Of a stretch of DNA of 64,000 nt, positions 18,001 to 26,257 are shown piece after piece; the first letter of the stretch is position 1, and each line of letters opens with the position of its first letter. The DNA is from Mangrovicella endophytica (lineage in GTDB: Bacteria; Pseudomonadota; Alphaproteobacteria; Rhizobiales; Rhizobiaceae), in the NCBI RefSeq assembly GCF_002893625.1, contig NZ_PKMZ01000005.1, positions 186,001 through 250,000 on the forward strand, read 5' to 3'. The notes below the pieces were generated by a model. That model had not been told where the DNA came from and searched no databases. It worked only from the letters and a program-made list of their open reading frames with translations. A program made the translations under genes and the position numbers.

Positions 18001-18668
18001 ACGCAGAGGCTTCCGATGGCGGCGCCGACATTTCGGCAGCGACGTCCTCCGACGCGGCCGCTTCGGTCGAGGCGTCTTCCGCGGCTGCGGACGCGCCGGC
18101 GGAGACCGTGACGGCAGGAGTGCAGGCCGATGCCACGGCCTCGGCAGAGCCGAAGCTGGTGCAGCTCTGGCGCCCGCAGCGTTTCGAAGGTCGCGGCAAT
18201 CGCGGCGAGCGCTTCGGCAACCGCAATGCCGGTCGCGGCCGTGGACGCAGCGATGCGTCCGGCGCGCCTGGCGCACCCGGCGCTCAGGCCGGCGAAGCCC
18301 GTGAGGGCGAGCGGCGCGGTCGCGGCGGCCCCGGCCGGGGTGAAGGCGGCGGCAAGCGCCCGTGGCAGGGCGGCGGACGCAATGATGCGGCCGAGCGTCA
18401 GGCCGGTGCCGGCGGCGCAGGCGGCGAAGGCGGACGGGCGGACGCGCGTCCGGACAATCGCGAAGGCGGCCGCGGGGCCGAGCGCAACAATCGCCGCTTC
18501 GACAAGGGCGGACCGAAGGGCAATCGTCCCGACGGCGACAAGGGCAAGCGCACCGACTGGTCGAAGGCCGCCGAGGCTGGCCAGCGTCGTTTCGAAAAGC
18601 CGCGCGCGATCGATCCGGACTCGCCCTTCGCCAAGCTCGCCGCTCTCAAGGACAAGCTCGGCAAGTGA
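15093..18668 (+). CDS. SUV3-like DEAD/DEAH-box RNA helicase with long low-complexity tail
   Basis: The 1191-aa protein begins with a SUV3-type helicase core. It shows Walker A GPTNTGKT (45-52), GLPLRLLAREVYQKV, Walker B AIDEVQ, an ATDAIGMGLNLD motif and motif VI QIAGRAGRH. Bacterial relatives are present in most alphaproteobacteria and are presumed to act in RNA turnover like mitochondrial SUV3. The core and its all-alpha C-terminal part run to about residue 845. After that comes about 170 residues rich in Ala, Glu, Asp and Ser, then about 120 residues rich in Gly, Arg and Asn resembling an RGG tail, ending AIDPDSPFAKLAALKDKLGK. ATG 15093 is used; ATG 15144 is a possible alternative. It heads a row of genes (S4 protein, fdxA, carD). 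Confidence 0.88.
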   Translation: MNEAAGVVAALSHLCREMMDVRHDLLPAAQAARLPDGRGVTAVLGPTNTGKTFFAIERMIAHSSGVIGLPLRLLAREVYQKVCDRVGPGAVALITGEEKIKPPNARYSVCTVEAMPRDPNVAFVAIDEVQLAADLERGHVFTDRILHTRGRDETLLLGAGTMRGVIERLLKGVTVVTRPRLSNLIYAGSNKITRLPRRSAIVAFSADEVYAIAEVIRRQRGGAAVVLGALSPRTRNAQVELYQSGEVDFLVATDAIGMGLNLDVDHVAFAQDWKFDGFQYRQLTPAEYGQIAGRAGRHLRDGSFGVTGKVDPLPQELVEALEAHSFAPVRVLQWRSRDFDFASVAALKQSLERLPPADELARCLPAVDQRALEFLSRDPDVTARATSPKRVELLWEACKLPDYRRIAPAQHAEIIATIYHDLVDRGHVAEDYMAAQVKRADRMEGDIDTLSQRIAEIRTWTYISHAPGWLADPTHWQEKTRDIEDRLSDALHERLTKRFVDRRTSVLMKRLRENAYMEAEIGGDGTVLVEGHHVGELQGFRFTPDTKAEGPDAKAVRAAAQKALAGEFEKRAERFANAPNGDLALGSDGLLRWLGAPVAALAGTEDALKPRVVLFADEQLTGPARDKVAARADRFVTYQVSTILKPLADLKAAETLEGAARGIAYRLYENYGLIHRREIAEEVRSLDQEARAALRRCGVRFGAYHIFVPALVKPAPANLLTVLWGIQHDGRYRPGFGDVTQLLATGRTSAVADTSYDPIFYQLAGYRLLGRRAVRVDILERLADLIRPALAWKPGSGKRPEGAFDGSQFVVTPAMMSILGATADDMDEILKGLGYRAQPIEATAFEAKIASQDEAARTAEAAKAAEAAAAATSASESGSDAAAAASGEDAATTSGEDAAVAPGDEQTAGFDDAAASLEQSVEPAEASEPIAAADEAQAPEADAAATEVVAESVPANEPASGSDVPGEASDAEASDGGADISAATSSDAAASVEASSAAADAPAETVTAGVQADATASAEPKLVQLWRPQRFEGRGNRGERFGNRNAGRGRGRSDASGAPGAPGAQAGEAREGERRGRGGPGRGEGGGKRPWQGGGRNDAAERQAGAGGAGGEGGRADARPDNREGGRGAERNNRRFDKGGPKGNRPDGDKGKRTDWSKAAEAGQRRFEKPRAIDPDSPFAKLAALKDKLGK

Positions 18669-18843
18669 TCGGGGGCGGGCTTGATCCGCATGGCGCTGCC
18701 GCAAGGTTGCGGCCGGTCGTCGGATCGAGCCGCGTCAGCGCCCGGCCGTCGAGCGCCGAGGCCCTCAGCATCCTGGAGCCGCAGGAGCCCAGCAGTTTGA
18801 CGTCTTCATCGCTTCGGCGCCTGCCCCAGGCACGGTCGAGCTG

Positions 18844-19236
18844 ATGGCGGAGGGCGGGCAGCGCGTCGACAAATGGCTGTTCTTCACGAGAGCGATTAAA
18901 TCGCGCAGCCTGGCCCAGAAGCTGGTCCAATCCGGAGCCGTGCGGATCAACCGCGACAAGATCGACAATCCGGCGCGGCAGGTGCGGCCGGGCGATGTCC
19001 TGACGCTGTCACTGCATGGCACGGTGCGTGTGCTGAAAGTCGTTGACGGCGGCGCGAGGCGAGGGCCGGCGGTCGAGGCGGCGACGCTTTACGAGGACCT
19101 GTCACCGCCCCGTCCGCCAGGCGCAACGAAGACGGACGAGGGAACGCCCGTTCCGGGCTACGAGCCAAGCGCTCGCCCGCCGACGAAGCAGGAGCGCCGG
19201 GCGCTGTCGCGGCTTCGCGACGACCTCATGGACTGA
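18844..19236 (+). CDS. S4-domain RNA-binding protein (Hsp15-like)
   Basis: This 130-aa protein opens with [20 protein letters not shown] and continues [13 protein letters not shown] with [14 protein letters not shown], a full S4 fold like that of heat-shock protein 15 (HslR), which binds stalled 50S-nascent chain complexes. The C-terminal 55 residues are basic and proline-rich ([19 protein letters not shown]). It lies 175 bp after the helicase and 218 bp before fdxA on the same strand. Confidence 0.88.
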   Translation: MAEGGQRVDKWLFFTRAIKSRSLAQKLVQSGAVRINRDKIDNPARQVRPGDVLTLSLHGTVRVLKVVDGGARRGPAVEAATLYEDLSPPRPPGATKTDEGTPVPGYEPSARPPTKQERRALSRLRDDLMD

Positions 19237-19454
19237 CGGGCCGGCGAGGGCCCCAGCGAGCGCGGTTATGCAGGAATAGCTTTGCGTGGGGCGCATCGAT
19301 TGCAAGATGCTTTGCTCTTGCCAGCCCCCGCGCGGCGGTCTACCTCCGGCCCCTGTGCGGCCCGGCCTCTGACTGTCTCCGACAAGCCGCAACCTCCTTT
19401 CCGAGACGCCCGCATGCGCTTGGTTGCGCGGCGTCGAACGCCGAAGGTCTGGCA

Positions 19455-19793
19455 ATGACTTATGTCGTCACCGACAACTGCATCCGTTGCAAGTACATGG
19501 ACTGCGTCGAGGTCTGTCCGGTGGACTGCTTCTACGAGGGCGAGAACATGCTCGTCATTCATCCGGACGAGTGCATCGACTGCGGCGTCTGCGAGCCGGA
19601 GTGTCCTGCCGAGGCGATCAAGCCGGACACCGAGCCGAACCTCGACAAGTGGCTTCAGCTGAATGCCGAATATGCCGACAAGTGGCCGAACATCACGGTG
19701 AAGCGCGAGGCTCCGGCCGATGCCAAGGAGCGTGACGGCGAGACCGGCAAGTTCGAGAAGTACTTCTCCGCCGAGGCTGGCGAAGGCGACTGA
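19455..19793 (+). CDS. fdxA: 7Fe ferredoxin FdxA
   Basis: The 112-aa protein has two cluster motifs: [17 protein letters not shown] near the N-terminus and [12 protein letters not shown] at about 40-51. This is the FdxA pattern for one [3Fe-4S] and one [4Fe-4S] cluster. The C-terminal extension ([20 protein letters not shown]) is standard for proteobacterial FdxA. It is a soluble electron carrier. A perfect hairpin follows the stop codon. Confidence 0.95.
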   Translation: MTYVVTDNCIRCKYMDCVEVCPVDCFYEGENMLVIHPDECIDCGVCEPECPAEAIKPDTEPNLDKWLQLNAEYADKWPNITVKREAPADAKERDGETGKFEKYFSAEAGEGD

Positions 19794-19800
19794 CACTGAC

Positions 19801-19828
19801 ATGCGGCGTCTTTCAGGAGACGCCGCAT
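19801..19828 (+). terminator. Terminator-like hairpin after fdxA
   Basis: ATGCGGCGTCT and AGACGCCGCAT form a perfect 11-bp stem with a 6-nt loop, 7 bp after the fdxA stop. The T tract is weak (CATCATCC). Confidence 0.7.
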
Positions 19829-19888
19829 CATCCGGTTCGAGGGTGCGGCGCGCTAGCGCGGAAACCGGAAGTAAACCATCCTAAATTC

Positions 19889-19917
19889 TTGAATTTTGCG
19901 TCCGATTGCTGTATTGT
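19889..19917 (+). promoter_or_regulatory. Putative sigma-70 promoter of carD
   Basis: TTGAAT (19889-19894), a 17-nt spacer and TATTGT (19912-19917) lie in an AT-rich stretch of the otherwise gene-free 387-bp interval between fdxA and carD. The leader would be about 255 nt. I see no clear gene or riboswitch in the leader. Confidence 0.4.
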
Positions 19918-20180
19918 GCAGAAGACAGTCGGGCGCTGCGGCATTTTTGCCACTCGGCATAGCGCTCCAGGCACCCCGAAAGGATGCTCTTCCAACAGGT
20001 CTTCGGTCTTACGTCGGAGCCATCCCGGCTCCGGTGACCATCACCTGTGGCAGCAGCGTCGTTCGGACTTCCCGATTGTCAGTCCGTCCTGCGGACTGCG
20101 TAGTCATCGGCGTCGCCCGCGTCGCCACCCGTGTCTAGCGGCTGTCATGGCCCGGCACAACAGGGAGTTTGGAACAGCGT

Positions 20181-20762
20181 ATGAGCAGTCAGAAGAAGAC
20201 CTCCCAGCGTCAGGGTTTCAAGACCGGCGAAAGCATCGTTTATCCGGCTCACGGTGTCGGCCAGATCGTCGCGATCGAAGAGCAGGAAGTGGCGGGCATG
20301 AAGCTCGAACTCTTCGTCATCGATTTCGAGAAGGACAAGATGCGGCTGAAGGTGCCGGTGGCGAAGGCCGACGCGGTCGGCATGCGCAAGCTGTCCGAGA
20401 CCGACTTCGTCGAGCGTTCGCTGAAGGTCGTGCAGGGCCGTGCCCGCATCAAGAAGACGATGTGGAGCCGCCGTGCGCAGGAGTATGACGCGAAGATCAA
20501 TTCTGGCGACCTGATCCAGATCGCCGAGGTGGTGCGCGACCTCTATCGCGCCGACAGCCAGCCGGAGCAGTCCTATTCCGAGCGGCAGCTGTATGAGGCT
20601 GCGCTCAGCCGCATGGCGCGCGAGCTCGCGGCCGTGAATGAGGTGTCGGAAACCGAGGCCGTACGGCTGATCGAGCTGAACCTCAACAAGGGTCCGAAGC
20701 GCGGTCCGAAGGCTGCCGAGAACGATGTCGGCGAAGAAGCCGATCAGGAAGAGGCCGCCTGA
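20181..20762 (+). CDS. carD: CarD-family transcription regulator
   Basis: The 193-aa protein starts MSSQKKTSQRQGFKTGESIV and continues YPAHGVGQIVAIEEQEVAG, the Tudor-like RNA-polymerase-interacting domain of CarD/CdnL. It is followed by LRVP-type strands and a helical DNA-binding C-terminal domain ending in an acidic tail. CarD proteins bind RNAP beta and stabilise open complexes at housekeeping promoters. I prefer ATG 20181, where homologues begin, over the in-frame TTG at 20169. A hairpin terminator and then the heat-shock sigma gene follow. Confidence 0.93.
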   Translation: MSSQKKTSQRQGFKTGESIVYPAHGVGQIVAIEEQEVAGMKLELFVIDFEKDKMRLKVPVAKADAVGMRKLSETDFVERSLKVVQGRARIKKTMWSRRAQEYDAKINSGDLIQIAEVVRDLYRADSQPEQSYSERQLYEAALSRMARELAAVNEVSETEAVRLIELNLNKGPKRGPKAAENDVGEEADQEEAA

Positions 20763-20818
20763 GGCCATCATTCTGCTGGCGGGCGGTCGATTGGAACTGC
20801 TCTCCCTGAAAAGAACAT

Positions 20819-20850
20819 GGCCGGCGCACGATCTCGTGCGTCGGCCTTTT
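20819..20850 (+). terminator. Rho-independent terminator of carD
   Basis: GGCCGGCGCACG (20819-20830), loop ATCT, then CGTGCGTCGGCC (20835-20846) and TTTT form a 12-bp stem with one G-T pair. Confidence 0.85.
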
Positions 20851-20962
20851 CATGTCGGACAACGGCTGATAGCGTTCCAGCTGCGCCGCTTGTGCGATTC
20901 TGATCCAAGCCTTGCCGCGCTTCTTTTTCCTCCTATTTCGCTGCAAAAAGTTTGACCCTGCG

Positions 20963-20987
20963 GGAACGTTTCCGCGGACGCCGCGTT
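20963..20987 (+). promoter_or_regulatory. EcfG promoter of the rpoH gene
   Basis: GGAAC (20963-20967), a 16-nt spacer and CGTT (20984-20987) match the alphaproteobacterial general stress promoter exactly, 84 bp upstream of the sigma factor start codon. In Sinorhizobium meliloti rpoH2 is known to be driven by the EcfG-type factor RpoE2, and the arrangement here fits that. Confidence 0.72.
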
Positions 20988-21071
20988 GCAACATGACCCG
21001 GCGCAGGAGTGTCATGCCCTCCTCGACGCCTCTCGGCAGCAACGCCAGAACGTTCATCGGAGGGTTTGACT

Positions 21072-21938
21072 ATGAAGTCTCAGTCCGCAGGCCGTGTCAT
21101 GATCCGAGCCGCCATGGCGGCTCCCTATCTCCAGCGCGAGGAGGAGTACGAACTCGCCGTTCGCTGGAAGGAGAACCAGGACCAGGCGGCGCTTCATAAG
21201 ATCACCTCCGCCCATATGCGCCTCGTCATCTCCATGGCCTCGAAGTTCCGTCACTTCGGTCTCGCCATGAACGACCTTATCCAGGAAGGCCATGTCGGCC
21301 TCCTCGAAGCTGCAGCCCGGTTCGAGCCGGAGCGCGAAGTGCGCTTCTCGACCTACGCGACCTGGTGGATCCGCGCCTCGATTCAGGACTACATCTTGCG
21401 CAACTGGTCGATCGTGCGTGGCGGCACGTCCTCGGCGCAGAAGGCGCTGTTCTTCAACCTCCGCCGGCTGCGGGCCCGCCTCAGCCAAGGGTCGGAGAGC
21501 CTGTCCGGCACGGCCATGTATCGCGAGATCGCGACCGCCCTGAAGGTGTCCGAAGGCGATGTGGCGCTGATGGATTCGCGCCTGTCGGGTCCGGACTCCT
21601 CGCTGAACGCGCCGCTGATCGACGATGAGTCCGGCAGCGCGGACCGTCAGGATTTCCTCGTCGCCTCCGATCCGCTGCCGGATGAGATGGTGTCCAGCTC
21701 CATCGATGACGAGCGTCGCGTCACCTGGCTGAACAGCGCGCTCGACGTCCTCAGCGAACGCGAGCTGAAGATCATCCGCGAGCGCCGCCTTCAGGAAGAG
21801 GGCGCCACGCTGGAGGCGCTGGGCTCCAAGCTCGGCATCTCCAAGGAGCGCGTTCGCCAGATCGAGACGCGCGCGCTCGAGAAGCTGCGCGCGGCGCTGC
21901 TCCAGACCAATGCCGATCAGGCGGCCTATGTGAGCTGA
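21072..21938 (+). CDS. rpoH: RNA polymerase sigma-32 type factor (RpoH2-like)
   Basis: The 288-aa sigma-70-family protein has region 2 (HMRLVISMASKFRHFGLAMN, then DLIQEGHVGLLEAA and FSTYATWWIRASIQDYILRN), the RpoH-box-like segment SSAQKALFFNLRRLRARL, and region 4 (LSERELKIIRERRL, SKERVRQIETRALEKL). The combination of WWIRASIQDYILRNWS and KALFFNLRRLRA identifies the heat-shock group. The start is ATG 21072 behind GGAGGG. The EcfG promoter suggests it is the stress-linked paralogue (RpoH2) rather than the principal heat-shock factor; the second paralogue is not in this window. Confidence 0.9.
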   Translation: MKSQSAGRVMIRAAMAAPYLQREEEYELAVRWKENQDQAALHKITSAHMRLVISMASKFRHFGLAMNDLIQEGHVGLLEAAARFEPEREVRFSTYATWWIRASIQDYILRNWSIVRGGTSSAQKALFFNLRRLRARLSQGSESLSGTAMYREIATALKVSEGDVALMDSRLSGPDSSLNAPLIDDESGSADRQDFLVASDPLPDEMVSSSIDDERRVTWLNSALDVLSERELKIIRERRLQEEGATLEALGSKLGISKERVRQIETRALEKLRAALLQTNADQAAYVS

Positions 21939-22153
21939 CAATCGTGCGGCGCTCGGCGCCGACCGACTGACTAACCGCCATCGCCATGGCCTTCGCCGAA
22001 ATTTCGTCGACGGAGGCCATTTGTTTGTGCAGCATGAGCTTCAGGCGCGATGCCGGCGACAGACGGCGTGAGCGCACCGCTGTCAGGCAGCGGATCGCCA
22101 CGAGACGCCTTGCTCGTTGCAGCGGCGCAGGCTCGAAGGGCGCGAGCCCTTCG

Positions 22154-23737
22154 TTACTCCGCGACGATCTTGTACTTGGCGCCCGGCTTGATCACGGCAC
22201 CGGTCCCGAGCGCGTTGAGAAGCTTGAACATCTCGGCCTTCCGATCGATGCCGACCATACGGTTCGACAGGGTCTGGATCGTGTCGCCGGCCGACGCCGT
22301 GACGATCCGGATTCGCAGCGGCTTCAACGCCGCCGTTTCCGCCTCGGTGAGGCGGCGGAACGAACCGGCGACGCGATTGGCGACGGAGACCGGGGAGGTC
22401 GCGAGGCTCAACGGCAGGGCTGTCAGAAAGCGGTAGACCTGCCCGCCAACCCTGATCACCGTCACGTCGAAGGCATATTCGCCGCCACGCGCGCGAGCCG
22501 ACACGGCATCGAGATTGCCGATCTTCTCGCGCCGGATGCTCGTCGGGTCGAGGCCGCCGATCCAGCCGCTGTTGACGTAGTCGATCAGGCTGGTCGTCGC
22601 CGGCAGGGCGACGCCGTCGAAGCGGATGGCCATGTCACCGGGTCCGGTCGCAAGCACGGCCTCCGCCGTGTTGTCGATCACGAACCCGTCCGGCACCTCG
22701 AAGGTGATGCCAAGGCCGGGATGGTAGAAGCGCCGGCCGCGGACATAGCCCTCGACCGCCGAGTCGCCGAACAGCATGCCGTCGATGCCGGCGAGATAAC
22801 GGTCGCGATCGGCTTCGCCGACGCCGGGTGCGCCGAAATTGCGCGCATGCTGGCGCGCCAGCTCGATGCGCTGCGGGGCGGCCGGGTGGGAGGCGAGGAA
22901 ATCGAGGCTCGCATCCTGCGCCTGGAAGGCATTGCGGATATGCGAGTAGTCCTCCATCGCCTCCAGGAAGCGGGCGGCGGCGTAAGGGTCATAGCCGGCG
23001 CGGCCGATGTGGCGGATGCCGAGGACGTCGGCCTGCAGCTCCTGTTGGCGCGAGAAGCTGGCGAGGCTGAGGCGACCGCGCGCCAGCGCCGCCTGACCGG
23101 CGGCGTCGCTCGCCAGCACTTCGCTGACGACGCGGCCGGCGATCTCCGCCGCTTCCTCGCGCTTCTGCCGCTCGATGCCGTGATTGGCCGTGACGTGGCC
23201 CATCTCGTGGCCGATCACCGCGGCGACCTCGGCCGAGTCGTTGGCGAGCGCCAGAAGACCACGCGTGATGTAGAGATACCCGCCCGGCAGCGCGAAGGCG
23301 TTGACGTTCGGCGAGTTCAGGATGGTGATCCGGTAGGCGCGGGCCGGATCGTCGCTGACGGTGGCGAGCTTCCCGACGATTCCCGCCAGCGCCTGCTCCA
23401 GCTTCGGGTCCGAATAGGCGCCGCCATAGGCCGCCAGGATCTTCGGATGCTGCGAACGGGCGATCGAGGACTGAGGATCGGCAGCCTGGATGTTCTCGAA
23501 GGTCACCGGCTGGCGCGACGGGCCGGGCAGATAGCCGGTGCGCACCTCGCTGCCTGCATTCGGCGTCAGGTCGTCGAGGCTCTTCTCGATGCTGGTGCAG
23601 CCGGCAGCGCTGAGCGCAAGGAGGCTCGCAGCGGCGCGCAGCATAGGCCGCTGCCACCGCTTCAAAGCGCTGCCGCCGCCGGCGTCGAGCCGTGCACTTG
23701 CCGCCCCTCTGATCACGCCTGCAATTCCCCTCGTCAT
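22154..23737 (-). CDS. M48-family metalloprotease lipoprotein with C-terminal LysM-like domain
   Basis: The protein has a lipoprotein signal MLRAAASLLALSAAGC with a lipobox cysteine, so it is probably anchored in the outer or inner membrane facing the periplasm. The M48 protease domain contains GYLYITRGLLAL, VIGHEMGHVTANHG (HExxH zinc site) and a third ligand in RQQELQADVLGI, similar to BepA/LoiP-type quality-control proteases. The last 60 residues (RIVTASAGDTIQTLSNRMVG to KPGAKYKIVAE) look like a LysM-like peptidoglycan-binding unit. The start is uncertain: ATG 23737 (527 aa) is given, but ATG 23644 would place the lipoprotein signal exactly at the N-terminus. It is convergent with rpoH. Confidence 0.87.
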   Translation of the reverse strand: MTRGIAGVIRGAASARLDAGGGSALKRWQRPMLRAAASLLALSAAGCTSIEKSLDDLTPNAGSEVRTGYLPGPSRQPVTFENIQAADPQSSIARSQHPKILAAYGGAYSDPKLEQALAGIVGKLATVSDDPARAYRITILNSPNVNAFALPGGYLYITRGLLALANDSAEVAAVIGHEMGHVTANHGIERQKREEAAEIAGRVVSEVLASDAAGQAALARGRLSLASFSRQQELQADVLGIRHIGRAGYDPYAAARFLEAMEDYSHIRNAFQAQDASLDFLASHPAAPQRIELARQHARNFGAPGVGEADRDRYLAGIDGMLFGDSAVEGYVRGRRFYHPGLGITFEVPDGFVIDNTAEAVLATGPGDMAIRFDGVALPATTSLIDYVNSGWIGGLDPTSIRREKIGNLDAVSARARGGEYAFDVTVIRVGGQVYRFLTALPLSLATSPVSVANRVAGSFRRLTEAETAALKPLRIRIVTASAGDTIQTLSNRMVGIDRKAEMFKLLNALGTGAVIKPGAKYKIVAE

Positions 23738-23860
23738 GCCGTCACGCCTGTCTAGCCGACACGGCCTCAGGCCAGAAGTGGCGATCCGACACACTGATCG
23801 CAAATAGCGCCGAGTTCCATAATCGATAGAGGACTAAACGGGCATTCGGCCCGAAATGCG

Positions 23861-24604
23861 TCAGAGGTGCCGCGAACCCTCGGCAGATTGGCCGAGATAG
23901 GCGTCGATATGCGGATCGCGCCCCGGCGACAGCACGGCATCGGTCGGACCGATCGCGATCAGTTGACCGTTCTCGACGAAGGCGACCCGGTCGGCAAAGC
24001 CGCGCGCATCCTCCGGATGGTGCGTGACCATGAGGATGGTCGCAGGACCGCCCGTCCGCTCGGCCCGCAATCGTTTGAGCAGCTGCAGCATCTCCTGCCG
24101 GAGCGCCGGCCCCAGCGCGGCGAAAGGCTCGTCGAGAAGGAGCAGCGGACGCTCGCGCAGGAAGGCGCGGGCGAGGGCCACGCGCTGGCGCTCGCCGCCG
24201 GAGAGCTCGGCCGGCCGCCGTCTGTCAAAGCCCGACAGGCCCACGGCTGCAAGCGCCGCATCCACGGCCCGCTTCTGATCCGCCGACAGGCGCAGCGATG
24301 GCGACAGGCCGAGCGCGACATTCTCGGCAGCGGTAAGATGGGCGAAGAGGTTGTTCTCCTGGAAGACGAAGCTGACCGGGCGTTCGGCAGGCGGTGCTGT
24401 CGTCCGGTCAATGCCGCCGATGACGATGCGGCCGCTGTCCGGATGGAGAAAGCCGGCGACGATGTCGAGCAGGGTTGATTTGCCGGCGCCGCTCGGGCCG
24501 ATCACCGCCAGCCATTCCCCCGCGGCGACGGCGAAGTCGAAGCGCATGTCGAGTTCGTCGTAGCGGAAGCGCACGGCGTCGAGATGCAGGAAGGGACGGT
24601 TCAT
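23861..24604 (-). CDS. thiQ: Thiamine ABC transporter ATP-binding protein
   Basis: The 247-aa ABC ATPase has Walker A GPSGAGKST, Q-loop FVFQENNLFAHLTAAENVAL, signature LSGGERQRVALARA, Walker B LLLLDEPFAALGP and a switch histidine in MVTHHPEDA. It is the last gene of thiBPQ; its ATG overlaps the thiP stop (ATGA). ATG 24604 begins MNRPFLHLDAVRF; the longer upstream frame lies inside thiP. The substrate assignment comes from the operon and its TPP riboswitch. Confidence 0.93.
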   Translation of the reverse strand: MNRPFLHLDAVRFRYDELDMRFDFAVAAGEWLAVIGPSGAGKSTLLDIVAGFLHPDSGRIVIGGIDRTTAPPAERPVSFVFQENNLFAHLTAAENVALGLSPSLRLSADQKRAVDAALAAVGLSGFDRRRPAELSGGERQRVALARAFLRERPLLLLDEPFAALGPALRQEMLQLLKRLRAERTGGPATILMVTHHPEDARGFADRVAFVENGQLIAIGPTDAVLSPGRDPHIDAYLGQSAEGSRHL

Positions 24605-26238
24605 CGGGATGGCTCCGGCCGGCGTAGGCCGCGCTCGGCAAGTACCATCAGAGCGAGGCAAATCAGCCCGAGAATGAGGGCCAGGCCAGCCGCGTCGCGG
24701 GTGCGATAGCTGCCCATGCGCTCATACAGGAGGAAGGGCAGGGTGATGAAGTCCTGACTGCCGAAGAGCGCGATGGCGCCGAGATCGCCGAGCGACAGGG
24801 CCATGGCAAAGGCGAAGCCGAGACCGACCGGGCTGCGGATCTCCGGCCATTCCACGTGGCGCAGGCGCGCGAAGCCGGTGAGGCCAAGGCTGCGGGCAAG
24901 ACGGTCGTTGCGGCGGTCGGCAGCCGCCAAGGGCGGCCCGACGATATGCAGAAGAAATGGCAGCGCCATCACCGCATTGGTGGCGACCACAAGGAGCGGT
25001 GCGATGGCGAAGACGTCCGCCACCCCGCGCAGCGCCAGGAACCAGCCGGCGCCGACGACGATCGGCGGCACCACGAGGACGAGCCCGGCCGCGATGTCGC
25101 CCGCCGAGGCGAGGAGGCGCCTGATTCTCTTGGCCGCGCTCCGACGCCGGCTCGATGGCCGCCGCAGCCGTGTCGTCGCCATCAGGATGGAAAGGGCGAG
25201 GACAAGCGAGAGCGTCGCCGCGGCGAGGCCGACGGCCAGGCTGGTCAGCGCGGCTCTGCCCAGCACGGGATCGACGGCAAGGCGCATCAGATCGGCACGA
25301 AGCCCATCGATCAGGATGGCCGCGAAGGGCGAGAGAATGAAGAGAAGCGCGAGGAGGAGCACGCCGCCATCGAGAAGCCGGGACAGGCCCGTGCCGCGGT
25401 CGTAGCGTCGCGCCTGCGCGCCGAGGGTGAAACCGCCCGTCGGCGCTCCGCCGAGCATCAGCGAGATCGCGAGCACCGCTGCGGTGAGGCCGATCTGTGC
25501 CAGTGCCAGCGCGATCGCCCGCGGAGGATCGAAGTCGAAATGGAGGGCCTGGTAGATCTCCACCTCCAGCGTCGTCGCGCCGGGACCGCCGCCGAGAACG
25601 AGCACCAGCGTGAAACTGGTGACGCAGAGCATGAAGACGAGGCTGACTGCGGCCGGAATGGCGAGGCGCAGCGCCGGCCATTCAACGATGCGAAACAGCG
25701 AGAGGGGCGGGAGCCCAAGCTGTGCCGCCAGCTTCCAGCTCTCCGCGGGTACCTCATCGAGGCGCGCCGTCATCAGCCTTGCGGCCAGCGGCAGGTTGAA
25801 GAAGACATGGGCGATGAGGATGCCCGGCAAACCATAGAGGTCGAGCCGCGGCAGACCCGTCGCCGCAAGGATATCGGAGACGATGCCGTTGCGCCCCCAG
25901 ACCGTGACGATGGCGAGCGCGCCCACGAGGACGGGCAGAGCCTGCGGCAGCAGGAAGATCCGCAGGACGAGGAAGCGGCCGGGGAAGCGCGTGCGATGAA
26001 GCGCCAGCGCCAGCGGCACAGCGCCGGCAACAGACAGGAGCGCCGAGAGGCTCGCCTGCAGCAGCGTAAAGCCGACGACGCCGCGCAGATACGGATCGGA
26101 GGCGAGAGCCCGCAATGGTGGCGCCTCGCCGCCGACGCCGAGGAGGGTCGCAAAGGCGCCGCCGAGGAAGCCGGTTACCAGCAGCAGGGCTAAACCGCCC
26201 GCTGCCAGCCGCATCTGGCGGTCAGCCGCTTCGGTCAT
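24601..26238 (-). CDS. thiP: Thiamine ABC transporter permease
   Basis: The 545-aa inner membrane protein contains two tandem BPD_transp_1 permease halves. The first EAA-type loop lies near ESWKLAAQLGLPPLSLFRIV and the second near LARSLGLTGFARLRHVEWP. About 12 membrane segments are expected. The fused double permease is typical of ThiP. ATG 26238 (MTEAADRQMRLAAGGLALLL) is chosen; the open frame upstream overlaps thiB. The stop overlaps thiQ and the start lies 19 bp after the thiB stop. Confidence 0.93.
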   Translation of the reverse strand: MTEAADRQMRLAAGGLALLLVTGFLGGAFATLLGVGGEAPPLRALASDPYLRGVVGFTLLQASLSALLSVAGAVPLALALHRTRFPGRFLVLRIFLLPQALPVLVGALAIVTVWGRNGIVSDILAATGLPRLDLYGLPGILIAHVFFNLPLAARLMTARLDEVPAESWKLAAQLGLPPLSLFRIVEWPALRLAIPAAVSLVFMLCVTSFTLVLVLGGGPGATTLEVEIYQALHFDFDPPRAIALALAQIGLTAAVLAISLMLGGAPTGGFTLGAQARRYDRGTGLSRLLDGGVLLLALLFILSPFAAILIDGLRADLMRLAVDPVLGRAALTSLAVGLAAATLSLVLALSILMATTRLRRPSSRRRSAAKRIRRLLASAGDIAAGLVLVVPPIVVGAGWFLALRGVADVFAIAPLLVVATNAVMALPFLLHIVGPPLAAADRRNDRLARSLGLTGFARLRHVEWPEIRSPVGLGFAFAMALSLGDLGAIALFGSQDFITLPFLLYERMGSYRTRDAAGLALILGLICLALMVLAERGLRRPEPSR

Positions 26239-26257
26239 CGTCTGTCGCGCCGACGGC

